Shown in pieces: positions 9,520 to 16,091 of a stretch of 16,091 nt of DNA (the stretch's first letter is position 1; the number at the start of each line of letters is the position of its first letter). Made by a program: the position numbers and the translations under genes. Source of the DNA: Podochytrium sp. JEL0797. Lineage: Eukaryota; Chytridiomycota; Chytridiomycetes; Chytridiales; Chytriomycetaceae. The DNA lies in assembly GCA_027596195.1 (NCBI GenBank), contig JADGJG010000588.1, forward strand, positions 1 to 16,091. The letters run 5' to 3'. The notes beneath the pieces were generated by a model. That model saw only the letters and a program-made list of their open reading frames with translations, searched no databases and was not told the DNA's origin.

Positions 9520-9606
9520 ACCATGATTGTGATCATTCGCCGAGTACGCCGTCGAGTGACTTGACGCAGTTGGCGCGCTATGCATAAATTCCCACCATTT
9601 TTCCCG

Positions 9607-9612
9607 TTTATT
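9607..9612 (-). terminator. Poly(A) signal of membrane-family copy 1
   Basis: AATAAA on the minus strand, 8 bp beyond the stop at 9621-9623. Confidence 0.55.
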
Positions 9613-9620
9613 ATGACGTT

Positions 9621-10149
9621 TTACAAAGCCGATAAGTACGATAGTATGACAATGAACACCTCTCCCACCATTACATATCCCCACTGTTCAGCAGCCACTC
9701 GATTCACCAAATCACAACCAAAATACAAGAGACATCCGGTCACGGAATTCTGCTGCGGCACCCGCACCCCGGCCTCAAATATGTCGAGAAACACACCTAT
9801 AGCTATAGTACTGAAGACGAGACGAAATATGTCGGGCTTCGAGAACGACCGTCCGACCGCGAGGACAAACAGGAAAGCCGCACTCAGATTCGCATATCGA
9901 GGCCCCGCGAAAGGAAGTAGCAGGTAAAGGGGGGCAAGGACGACGAGGAGGGGGGGCAGCATATTTGAGCTCGTATTGGTTCGAGACGTCCTTGCCGTCC
10001 AAGCAAAACAAGAAATAGGGGAAGAAGGTTTGCGCAAACAAGATTTCATTGAACCGAACGCCTGATCCCTTAGTAGCGACGATCATGTTGAGAGTATCAG
10101 GATCTACTTTCTCGTGCATCAGCGTCTCTGACTCTGGAGGCTGAAGCAT
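9621..10149 (-). pseudogene. Array membrane protein, copy 1, frameshifted
   Basis: Paralogue of the intact copy at 10326-10850. It starts MLQPPESETLMHEKVDPDTL (copy 2: MQQPPESEKLLHEKVDPETL) and keeps NQYELKYA. The frame then breaks at a run of seven G on the plus strand (9950-9956), where copy 2 has five, and the downstream reading LLVVLAPLYLLLPFAGPRYA resumes one frame over. The span of 529 nt is one base more than a whole number of codons, as expected from a single inserted base. Once past the break it keeps AGPRYANLSA, FLDIFEAG and DLVNRVAAEQW to a normal stop. Several hydrophobic helices are predicted; function is unknown. A sequencing error in the homopolymer would restore a 175-aa gene. 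Confidence 0.65.
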
Positions 10150-10325
10150 TTCTATGAAATATCGTCATGATTAAATCGGCTTGGCGCCAGCCACCGTCCA
10201 CGTAAGGCATTTTTACCCACACACACACTCACCACTTCCCCCTTCCTCCCGTCCCAATGCATGTGAAAGTTTCACAGATGCATCCTATTGATTTTAGGTA
10301 TCCCAAAAAACCTATAAAACAATGC

Positions 10326-10850
10326 CTATTTATTATGAGGATAGAATACCATCGCACAATAGAATACCATCACCGCCTCTCCCGCAACATATTCCCATTG
10401 CTTAGCAGCCACACGGTTCACCAAATCCCAACCAAAATACGCGAGACCTCCAATCCAAAAATTCCGGCGCACCCAACCAACCTCAAAAAAATCGAGAAAC
10501 ATACCCAGCTCAATACAGACGCCTGGAAACGTATCAGGCCGCGAGCACGAGCGTCCAACCGCGAGGACAAACAACCCAGCTGCACCTAGATGCGCGTACC
10601 GAGGTCCAGCAAATGAGAGTAGGAAGCAGGCGGCGAGGGCCAGGAGGAGGGGGAGTGCGTATTTGAGCTCGTATTGGTCCAAGATGTCGCGCGTGCCGTA
10701 TGCGTAAAATGACAAACAGGTTGTGATGGCTCGCGGAATGAAGACCATACTGAACCACCCGTCTGAACTAATGAGGGCATCGATCGTGTCGAGGGTCTCG
10801 GGATCTACTTTCTCGTGCAGGAGCTTCTCTGACTCTGGGGGTTGCTGCAT
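10326..10850 (-). CDS. Array membrane protein, copy 2, intact
   Basis: Single open frame of 174 aa from ATG 10850 to TAG 10326; the only copy of the family in the window with no break. It has a charged N-terminal domain (residues 1-32, with ESEKLLHEKVDPETLDTIDA), then about five to six hydrophobic segments (about 33-50, 65-81, 87-98, 109-126, 130-145 and 154-170). Residues shared with the other copies are Y-E-L-K-Y-A before helix 2, AGPRYA, FLDFFEVGW and DLVNRVAAKQW. No known family is recognised and no catalytic motif is visible, so a membrane location is as far as the sequence goes. It is flanked on both sides by broken paralogues in the same orientation. The stop codon directly follows an AATAAA. 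Confidence 0.7.
   Translation of the reverse strand: MQQPPESEKLLHEKVDPETLDTIDALISSDGWFSMVFIPRAITTCLSFYAYGTRDILDQYELKYALPLLLALAACFLLSFAGPRYAHLGAAGLFVLAVGRSCSRPDTFPGVCIELGMFLDFFEVGWVRRNFWIGGLAYFGWDLVNRVAAKQWEYVAGEAVMVFYCAMVFYPHNK
10329..10334 (-). terminator. Poly(A) signal overlapping the last codons of membrane copy 2
   Basis: AATAAA on the minus strand forms the last two sense codons (Asn-Lys) and is followed at once by the TAG stop. Related A/T-rich signals sit at the same place in copies 3 and 4. Confidence 0.5.
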
Positions 10851-10998
10851 TTCCAGGTCAATTCGTTTTGATTGAATCGACTTGGCGCCTCCCACGTGAG
10901 CGTTTTTTTTTTGTGGCGGTGCAAGTCTGCAATTTCGCGCTGCTCCCATACACGCTCCACGGCTCAAACTTTTTTTCCCCATGCATCTTGTTCTTTTT

Positions 10999-11480
10999 TT
11001 ATTTATGTATGAGGATAAAAACGAGAAGGAAATTGCCCTCGCGCATGATAAAGCTGTACCACAAACACGGCAACCGTAACCGCCTCTCCCACAACAAATC
11101 CCCACTGTTCAGCAGCCAAACGATCCCCCAAATCCCTACAAATACATAGGAGAAAGCCAACCGCGCCATTCTGTGCAACCATGCCAGCCTTAAATACGTC
11201 GAGAAGTAAACCCAGGGCCAGGAAGGCGGCAGGAATTTTTCAGGCTGCGAGAACGAGAGCCCAACAGAGAGGAAAAATAGGTCAGCTGCACTTAGAATCT
11301 CGTACCGAGGTGCTGCGATAAGGACAATGTAACAGACTGCAAGGTACGCGAGGAGGGGAAGAGCGTAGTTCATCTCGTACGTGTCCCAGATGCCGAACTT
11401 GGCGTTCACGCAAAATGTTCCGCAGCTGACGATGAATTGCGGAATGGAGACCATACTAAACAACCTGCATGATCCTTGCT
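10999..11480 (-). pseudogene. Array membrane protein, copy 3, 5'-truncated and frameshifted
   Basis: Homology to copy 2 begins only at the FSMV-IP segment (about 11463); the charged N-terminal domain and start codon are missing. Upstream sequence switches at about 11483 to the duplicated segment that also starts at 12276. The body reads FIVSCGTFC, IWDTYEMNYALPLL, APRYEILSAADLFFLSVGLS. It then shifts frame near 11225-11230, where copy 4 has one base more. Beyond the shift the family pattern continues in another frame: LLLDVFKAGMVAQNGAVGF, ICRDLGDRLAAEQWGFVVGE, then a stop at 11003-11005. It is almost certainly a pseudogene unless an upstream exon supplies a start. Confidence 0.65.
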
Positions 11481-11738
11481 TGAAGCATCACGGTTGTTGA
11501 ACGTTATGATGTTAATTAGAGAAGAATGAAAGATCAATTGTGTTGTTGACGTTCGTCAGGCGCTCGCTCGAAAATTCGAGTGGGTCCAGACGAGACAAGG
11601 TGTTGTGAAAAAACCTAATAGTGCACTGAAACATGCGACTGCAAGTATTGTCGGCGGTGGATGCCGTTGGCTCTCTCTTCATCAACCACAATAAACATGC
11701 AGGGAACCCACGCGTAAATGGAAGTATTCTCATTATAA

Positions 11739-11744
11739 TTTATT
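11739..11744 (-). terminator. Poly(A) signal of small gene A
   Basis: AATAAA on the minus strand inside ataataaattataatga, which is conserved at all three small-gene copies. Confidence 0.5.
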
Positions 11745-11768
11745 ATCAGCAAGTGATTCTTCAATTTA

Positions 11769-11993
11769 TCAAATATATCGGGAACCCCCGAGCGGAATCG
11801 TGGTATAGAAAACCGGAGGCTTATCAGCCGTCGGTTTACTGGATCCCCTCAAGATCTGAGTAATGGAGTTGTCGACGGACGACTGCAGTTCCGGTTTAAC
11901 AGGTTCAAGATGATTGCTTTCTTTCTCGCGTTTGGTGCCGTGCTTGAAAGATTCAAAGAACTGAGCGACAGATTGGGAAGTGGTGCTTGGCAT
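11769..11993 (-). CDS. Array small hydrophilic protein A (74 aa)
   Basis: One of three tandem paralogues of an unrecognised family. It begins MPSTTSQSVAQFFESFKH, an apparent amphipathic helix, then a Lys/Glu-rich stretch (TKREKE), PVKPELQSSVDNSITQILRG, the conserved core GSSKPTADKPPVF, and a C-terminus TTIPLGGSRYI. ATG 11993 is chosen because MP-TTSQSVAQ is the point where all copies begin to match; the frame is open a little further upstream but is not conserved there. There is no signal peptide or membrane segment. Conservation of the reading frame against copies B and C, with mostly substitutions rather than indels, supports real coding. It shares a promoter block with B and C. Function is unknown. 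Confidence 0.7.
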   Translation of the reverse strand: MPSTTSQSVAQFFESFKHGTKREKESNHLEPVKPELQSSVDNSITQILRGSSKPTADKPPVFYTTIPLGGSRYI

Positions 11994-12115
11994 TTCTGGC
12001 TTTTTGAAGAATGTTTTGGTTACTGTCAGCATGAGCATGCACGCGCATTTTATATCGTGGTTGCGATTTAATCAAACTGCCCCACGAATGACACACGTGC
12101 ATTTTGGTGGAGCAG

Positions 12116-12123
12116 TGACGTAA
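12116..12123 (-). promoter_or_regulatory. CRE-like site (TGACGTAA) in the promoter block of small gene A
   Basis: The site lies about 120 bp upstream of the start codon, inside a block conserved in all three copies: ccccacgaatgacac, then ggtggagcagtgacgtaagg. TGACGTAA is a bZIP (ATF/CREB-type) site by general knowledge; binding is inferred. A 7-bp-stem hairpin sequence lies nearby (12136-12156), in this copy only. Confidence 0.45.
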
Positions 12124-12515
12124 GGGGTTGCTTTATCGTGGATCAGCAGTCCACGAAAAATTGTGGAGATTTTCGCCAGGGATGCGATTCGCTGAAGCCT
12201 GGCATAAGCCATATATCAAAAGGAAATACGCATATGCGAAACCAGTCACAGGATCGCTTGCGCGGCGTATCCGATAAGCATCACGGTTGTTGAACGTTAT
12301 GATGTTAATTTGAGAAGAAAGAAAGATCAATTGCGCTGCTGACGTTCTTCAGGCGCTTGCACGACAATTCGAGTGGACAAGGCGTTGTGTGAAACCTGAG
12401 AGTGCACTGAAACATGCGACTGCAAGTATTGTCGGCGGTGGATGCCGTTGGCTCTCTCTTCATGACTCGCAATAAACATGCACGGAGCCCACGCATAAAG
12501 GCGTAATCATTATAA

Positions 12516-12521
12516 TTTATT
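12516..12521 (-). terminator. Poly(A) signal of small gene B
   Basis: AATAAA on the minus strand, in the same conserved context as in units A and C. Confidence 0.5.
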
Positions 12522-12545
12522 ATCGAAAAGTGATTCTTCAATTTA

Positions 12546-12770
12546 TCAAATATATCGAGAGCCCCCCATCTGAATCGTGGTAGAGAAAACGGGAGGCTTG
12601 TCGGCCGTCGGTTCACTGGATCCTCTCATGATCTGAGTAATGTAGTTTTCCACTGAAGACTGGTGTTCAGGTTGAACTGGTTCGAGCTGGTTGCCTTCTT
12701 TCTTGCGCTTGTCGCTATGCTTGAAAGCTTCAAAGAATTGAGCGACAGATTGGGACGTGGTGCTTGGCAT
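12546..12770 (-). CDS. Array small hydrophilic protein B (74 aa)
   Basis: Paralogue of A with the same length and stop position. It begins MPSTTSQSVAQFFEAFKH, then SDKRKKEGNQLEPVQPEHQ, SSVENYITQIMRG, GSSEPTADKPPVF and TTIQMGGSRYI. The start is at ATG 12770. It lies in the middle of the tandem triplet and has no transmembrane segment. Differences from A are scattered substitutions without frame loss, which argues for selection on the protein. The family is not recognised. Confidence 0.7.
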   Translation of the reverse strand: MPSTTSQSVAQFFEAFKHSDKRKKEGNQLEPVQPEHQSSVENYITQIMRGSSEPTADKPPVFSTTIQMGGSRYI

Positions 12771-12892
12771 TTGACAGAGTTCCTTTTTTGAAGAATGTTT
12801 TGTGAACTGCCAGCGTGAGCACGCGCACTTTATATCGCGGTAAGTATTATCAAAACTGCCCCACGAATGACACATGTATTCTGGTGGAGCAG

Positions 12893-12900
12893 TGACGTAA
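12893..12900 (-). promoter_or_regulatory. CRE-like site (TGACGTAA) in the promoter block of small gene B
   Basis: Same conserved block as at gene A (ggtggagcagtgacgtaagg), about 120 bp upstream of the start. A further conserved stretch, atcgtggagaatttcgccag, follows at about 12937. Confidence 0.45.
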
Positions 12901-13256
12901 GGGTCGATTGCTGTGGATCATCCATTCATGAAAAAATCGTGGAGAATTTCGCCAGAGATTCGATTCGATTCGCTGGAGATTGGATTGGCAACCGATTTTT
13001 TCAAGCTTTTGCTTCCGCATCTTCAGAAATTCCTGACACACGCCATATGACGAGTGAGAATAAATTCGCACGTGATGCCATCCATCATCCATGGGACACT
13101 TGCAGGGTGTGTTGGACAGGTCTGGGCTGGAGAAGAATCAACCCCTTCATTGCTCTTGAGAGCGCCCGTTGCCACCGGTAGATACCGCTGACTCTCTCTT
13201 CATCACCCACAAGAAACCGGAAACCCACGCGTAAATAGGAGGAATTCTTCTTATAA

Positions 13257-13262
13257 TTTATT
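13257..13262 (-). terminator. Poly(A) signal of small gene C
   Basis: AATAAA on the minus strand in the conserved context shared with A and B. Confidence 0.5.
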
Positions 13263-13373
13263 ATTTTTTCTAATTCCGTGATCATGTAGGAAGAATCGAA
13301 ATTAATTTTGACCCTTTATCACCCGAATCATCGTTCGAGGACCCACACATTTCGATTTGTGAGTGATTGTGTT

Positions 13374-13562
13374 CTAGAAAATGGGAGGCTTGTCAGCCGT
13401 TGGTTCACTAGAGCCTCTCGTGATGTGAGTAATGGATTTTTCGACGGACTGCTCAATTTCCAGCTGAACAGGCACAACCTGCTTGGCCTCTTTTTCGCGC
13501 TTCTCGTCATGCTTGAAAGATTCAAAGACCTGGGCGACAGATTGGGACGTGGTGGTTGGCAT
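13374..13562 (-). CDS. Array small hydrophilic protein C (62 aa, shorter C-terminus)
   Basis: Paralogue of A and B. It begins MPTTTSQSVAQVFESFKHDE, then KREKEAKQVVPVQLEIEQ, SVEKSITHITRG and GSSEPTADKPPIF, ending at TAG 13374 directly after PPIF. The 12-residue tail of A and B (TTI...GGSRYI) is missing. The start is at ATG 13562. It is the most diverged of the three open copies, and its CRE-like site is the full palindrome. Function unknown. Confidence 0.65.
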   Translation of the reverse strand: MPTTTSQSVAQVFESFKHDEKREKEAKQVVPVQLEIEQSVEKSITHITRGSSEPTADKPPIF

Positions 13563-13646
13563 TTGACTGAACTGGCTAAATTGAAGATGTTGATCTGCCA
13601 GCGTGAGTGAAAGCATTTTAAACTGCCCCATGAAACGGTGGATCAG

Positions 13647-13654
13647 TGACGTCA
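13647..13654. promoter_or_regulatory. Palindromic CRE site (TGACGTCA) in the promoter block of small gene C
   Basis: The conserved block reads ggatcagtgacgtcaggg here, with the full palindromic CRE, about 85 bp upstream of the start codon. It aligns with TGACGTAA in copies A and B. Confidence 0.5.
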
Positions 13655-13980
13655 GGGTGGTCAATTGCTGTGGATCAGCCATCCGTGAAAAAATCGCGGA
13701 GAATTTCGCCAAAGATTCGAATCGATTCGATTAGCTGGAGATTGGATTGCTGACCGGCTTTTTCAAGCCCTCGCGCTTCCGCGACTTTGATTGCCATTCC
13801 CCATGAGGAATTCCCACGCATTCGTCATTGACTGGAGTCACTAATTGAGAAGAAAGCTGTTGAACTGACCACTATGCAGAAAGAATTTGACCTCACGAAC
13901 CTAGTGAAGTGTTCGAACTTCGAAATGTACGAACATGTCCCGTCAGCTGACAGACCTTCTCTGATTAACTGCTTATTATT

Positions 13981-14504
13981 TATGAGGATAACAACGAGAA
14001 GGAAACCGCTCCGGGAATGATAAAGCTGCACCACAAAAACAGCTATCGTAACCACCTCTCCCACAACAAATACCCACTGTTCAGCAGCAAAACGATCCCC
14101 CAAATCCCTACAAATATATAGGAGAAAGCCAACCGCGCCATTCTGCGCAACCCAACCGGCCTCAAATACATCGAAAAGTGGACCCAGGACTACGAAGGCG
14201 AGAGGAAATGTGCCAGGCCGCGAGAACGACAGTCCGATAGCGAGGAGAAACAAGCCGGGTGCACTCAGATTCGCGCACCCAGGTGCTCCGATAAGGACGG
14301 TGTAACAGGCAGCGAGGAGCCCAAGGAGGAGGAGAGCGAAGTTGACCTCAAACTTGTCCCAGATGCAGAGCTTGCCGTACAGTAAAATGATGCGCAGCTG
14401 ACGATGAAGTGCAGCTGCCTGAGCTATGTGGCTCATCCATTGCTGGAGTCAACCGTGTTGGGAGTCTCGGGATCTTGCTTCTTGAGCTCTGGAGGCTCCC
14501 GCAT
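13981..14504 (-). pseudogene. Array membrane protein, copy 4, nonsense and frameshift
   Basis: ATG 14504 starts MREPPELKKQDPETPNTVDS, matching the N-terminus of copy 2. A TGA then stands where copies 2 and 3 have Trp or Cys (copy 2 DGWFSM), soon followed by TAG. One base is missing near 14375-14382 relative to copy 3, after which the family frame continues: IWDKFEVNFALLLLGLLAAC, LSFSRPGTFPLAF, LFDVFEAGWVAQNGAVGF, ICRDLGDRFAAEQW. Near the end another one-base loss makes the frame run through the usual stop to 13825. An open frame from an internal ATG at 14436 could still make a truncated, extended protein of 203 aa. The 3' half is nearly identical to copy 3. Confidence 0.65.
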
Positions 14505-14535
14505 TTTGGGACAGATTTCTTACATTTTTTGTCGT

Positions 14536-14690
14536 GGCTTCTAGAAAATGGTGAAGCTTCTACATTCCTGAAAGGTAAAAACTTGTATCATGTTACAAAG
14601 TCAGCAGTCGCTTCGCTAGACCCCGTCCTGATTTGGTTGAGGGGGTACTCGACTTGCGCCTCCGTGGCTTGAGCAGCCAGGGATATCTTG
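14536..14690 (-). pseudogene. Remnant of a fourth small hydrophilic protein gene (D)
   Basis: On the minus strand the reading VEYPLNQIRTGSSEATAD aligns with the C-terminal part of the small proteins (SITHITRGSSEPTAD). It is then interrupted by about 40 bp (14560-14600) before AAGCTT...ATTTTCTAG, which matches the PPIF-stop end of copy C. The N-terminal half is not recognisable. The inserted piece contains a short palindromic stretch (ttgtatcatgttacaa) and has GT and AG ends, but is very short for an intron. The remnant ends about 35 bp before the start of membrane copy 4, so the small gene and the membrane gene are direct neighbours here. Confidence 0.5.
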
Positions 14691-14699
14691 ATGGGCTCA

Positions 14700-15033
14700 C
14701 GATGATGTGATCGGAACCCCAGGAATTGGGGAGTGAAATAGCATCACGCTATATTTTCCACTTGCTTTGCCATCCAACGCAGGATCCATCCGCAAAATCA
14801 GCCGCGTTGGCCATTCCAGCAAAAATAAATGACGGCTTACCCACCCGCAGAATCGTTTCAAGACATTTACGCATCATCAATTCACGATCGGTGCAAGCTC
14901 AATGAGCAATGCCTGTTCGTAAAAATAAATCAGTCAAAATCACCCGTTCTCTTCAAATCAATGCGGCAATCTTGTCTGATCAGCAATCAAACAAAAAAAA
15001 ACAAGAAAATCTCAAGCCCGCGCCCGCCAAGTC
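14700..15033. other. Non-coding stretch upstream of the LRR gene
   Basis: No supported gene. It presumably contains the promoter of the F-box/LRR gene, with a caaacaaaaaaaaacaag tract at about 14988-15005. Nothing else was recognised. Confidence 0.4.
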
Positions 15034-16029
15034 ATGTCGCTAACAAAGATGACACTTCCTCCACGACTCGATGCCATACAAATGCTCGTCACACCACTCC
15101 CATCCCACTCTCTTAACATCACATCCCACCTCCATCACAACTCCGAAACAATTCCATCTCTGCACACCGATGTCATCGAACAAATTCTCCTCTGGATCCA
15201 CCCCGCTCAATCATGGAAACTTCGCAGAGTCTGTAGATCTTTCGAATCCCTCATCTCATCTCCGTACTTCATACACACTAGCGTGTTTCGCTTCATGGAC
15301 CCACCGCATAAACAACCAAGACTTAATTACACATCTCGTCACTTGCCCAGCTTCGAACCTCATCCCATCAAAGCCTCCACTCCAGATTCAGAACAAGACG
15401 TCCGTCTCCTCCAAGCCCCGCTACCGCTCCAAACAGCCTATTTCGAACGCGCATGGATATCTAAACGAGAAATCACCTGGTGGGGATCACTCAACCGCGT
15501 CCTCTTCCAAAACGCGATTCCACCCGCCTTGTTTCGATGCCAGAACCTTATTAACTTGACAATCACGGAATGCAACCTATCTGGCTCGATCCCTGAAGAA
15601 ATCGGACGCCTCGAAACTCTCACGTCGTTGAACTTGTCGAGCAACAACCTGTCGGGTCCGCTTCCCATTGGACTTACGAAACTAAAGCATCTGCAACATC
15701 TCAACCTACGGCAAAACAAACTCACTGGCCCGATCCCCTCAGAAATCAGCAACCTCTCCTCCCTCTGCTTCCTCAACCTCTCCGAAAACGCGACTCTGAA
15801 CGGCCCACTGCCGCCCTCCCTCGGAACACTGCCCAACCTCCAAATTCTCCTCCTCGAAAACTGCTCACTCTCAGGCCCAATTCCTCGTGAATTCGGACTC
15901 CTTTCGAACCTACAAGACGCGGACTTGCGAGGGAACCGGTTATCGGGAACCGTGCCGATAGAACTTACGCGCCTGGAAAACCTGAATAGACTACTTAATT
16001 GCGTCGTGCCTCCGCTAGGACCTTTTTAG
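15034..16029 (+). CDS. F-box-like leucine-rich-repeat protein
   Basis: Intronless frame of 331 aa from ATG 15034 to TAG 16027-16029. Residues about 41-80 (LHTDVIEQILLWIHPAQSWK, then LRRVCRSFESLISS) resemble an F-box, which would recruit an SCF ubiquitin ligase through Skp1. Residues about 169-325 form six to seven 24-residue repeats of the plant type (L-x-x-L-x-L-x-x-N-x-L-x-G-x-IP-x-x-I-G), for example LETLTSLNLSSNNLSGPLP and LKHLQHLNLRQNKLTGPIP. The last repeat is cut short (LENLNRLLNC, VVPPLGPF), so the C-terminus may be truncated or diverged. There is no signal peptide or membrane segment, so this is not a receptor kinase. Probable role: substrate-recognition protein or a general binding scaffold. 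Alternative Met starts are at residues 6 and 17. Confidence 0.85.
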   Translation: MSLTKMTLPPRLDAIQMLVTPLPSHSLNITSHLHHNSETIPSLHTDVIEQILLWIHPAQSWKLRRVCRSFESLISSPYFIHTSVFRFMDPPHKQPRLNYTSRHLPSFEPHPIKASTPDSEQDVRLLQAPLPLQTAYFERAWISKREITWWGSLNRVLFQNAIPPALFRCQNLINLTITECNLSGSIPEEIGRLETLTSLNLSSNNLSGPLPIGLTKLKHLQHLNLRQNKLTGPIPSEISNLSSLCFLNLSENATLNGPLPPSLGTLPNLQILLLENCSLSGPIPREFGLLSNLQDADLRGNRLSGTVPIELTRLENLNRLLNCVVPPLGPF

Positions 16030-16054
16030 CTTGCTTTATTGATAATTGATGAAT

Positions 16055-16060
16055 AATAAA
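16055..16060 (+). terminator. Poly(A) signal of the F-box/LRR gene
   Basis: AATAAA, 26 bp after the stop codon. Confidence 0.6.
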
Positions 16061-16091
16061 AGAAACACTTAAAAACAACTATAAGGCTGCA

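Larger units (their letters stand above)
11483..12275. repeat. Duplicated segment, unit A (about 0.8 kb)
   Basis: The segment starts AAGCATCACGGTTGTTGAAC at 11483 and matches the one starting at 12276, offset 793 bp, through the 3' flank, the small gene and its promoter, with small indels. Its left edge coincides with the truncation of membrane copy 3. Between 11483 and 11768 it holds only the 3' flank and poly(A) region of the small gene. Confidence 0.7.
12276..13159. repeat. Duplicated segment, unit B (about 0.88 kb)
   Basis: The segment starts with the same AAGCATCACGGTTGTTGAAC as unit A. It continues past A's promoter block with over 100 bp (gattcgattcgctggagattgg...) that is also found in unit C but lost in A. 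The right boundary is approximate, since homology to unit C's 3' flank resumes near 13160. It contains small gene B and its flanks. Confidence 0.65.
13160..13800. repeat. Duplicated segment, unit C (about 0.64 kb, more diverged)
   Basis: Homology starts near the ctctctcttcatcacccac block and the ttataatttattat poly(A) region. It runs through the small gene and promoter to about 13800. The outer 3' flank present in A and B (aagcatcacggttg...) is missing. Confidence 0.55.

Noticed and set aside
9138..9684. Minus-strand open frames across GET1 exon 4 and its downstream region
   Set aside because: They overlap well-supported GET1 exons on the other strand and show no family features.
12136..12156. 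Hairpin TCGTGGA-N7-TCCACGA as an RNA terminator or operator of the small genes
   Set aside because: The stem is present only in unit A; B and C have lost the pairing, so it is probably chance.
11483..13800. CRISPR-like or satellite repeat
   Set aside because: Units are 0.6-0.9 kb, few, diverged and contain genes. They are segmental duplications, not short regular repeats.
13911..13935. Repeated TTCGAA motifs resembling a heat-shock element
   Set aside because: Spacing does not fit the nGAAnnTTCn rule, and the motif is not conserved with other array promoters.

Overview
The window looks like a gene-dense nuclear segment of a fungus. Most genes carry short spliceosomal introns (about 50-150 bp, GTGAGT-like donors, CTAAC/CTGAC-like branch points, terminal AG). 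AATAAA poly(A) signals sit just after most genes, and the recognisable proteins are eukaryotic: a mitochondrial ClpP, GET1, a 14-TM MFS transporter and an F-box/leucine-rich-repeat protein. The plant-like LRR repeats, the retained ClpP and the compact layout suggest an early-diverging lineage such as a chytrid; that placement is inference.

Positions 1-8157 hold a run of minus-strand genes. From left to right these are: a SANT/NAM-associated transposon-type protein whose exon junctions do not keep frame; a five-exon ClpP; a three-exon 402-aa protein with five SUMO-type motifs; two poorly resolved small genes (about 3.75-4.16 kb and 4.65-4.87 kb) separated by a C/G-rich tract; a three-exon DUF1279/FAM210-like membrane protein; and a five-exon MFS drug/H+ antiporter. 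GET1 is divergent from the transporter on the plus strand (8617-9483).

Positions about 9.6-14.7 kb form an accessory region made of two unrelated, unrecognised families, all on the minus strand. One is a roughly 174-aa multi-pass membrane protein in four copies, of which only the second is clearly intact. The other is a 62-74-aa hydrophilic protein in three open copies plus one remnant, each open copy preceded by a conserved block with a TGACGTAA/TGACGTCA (CRE-like) site. The order (membrane x3, small x3, membrane, small remnant) and shared flanks show repeated block duplication with decay. This array is the best candidate for an undescribed system; I cannot assign it a function.

The window ends with a plus-strand, intronless F-box-like/LRR gene and its poly(A) signal. 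No tRNA, rRNA or CRISPR array was seen.
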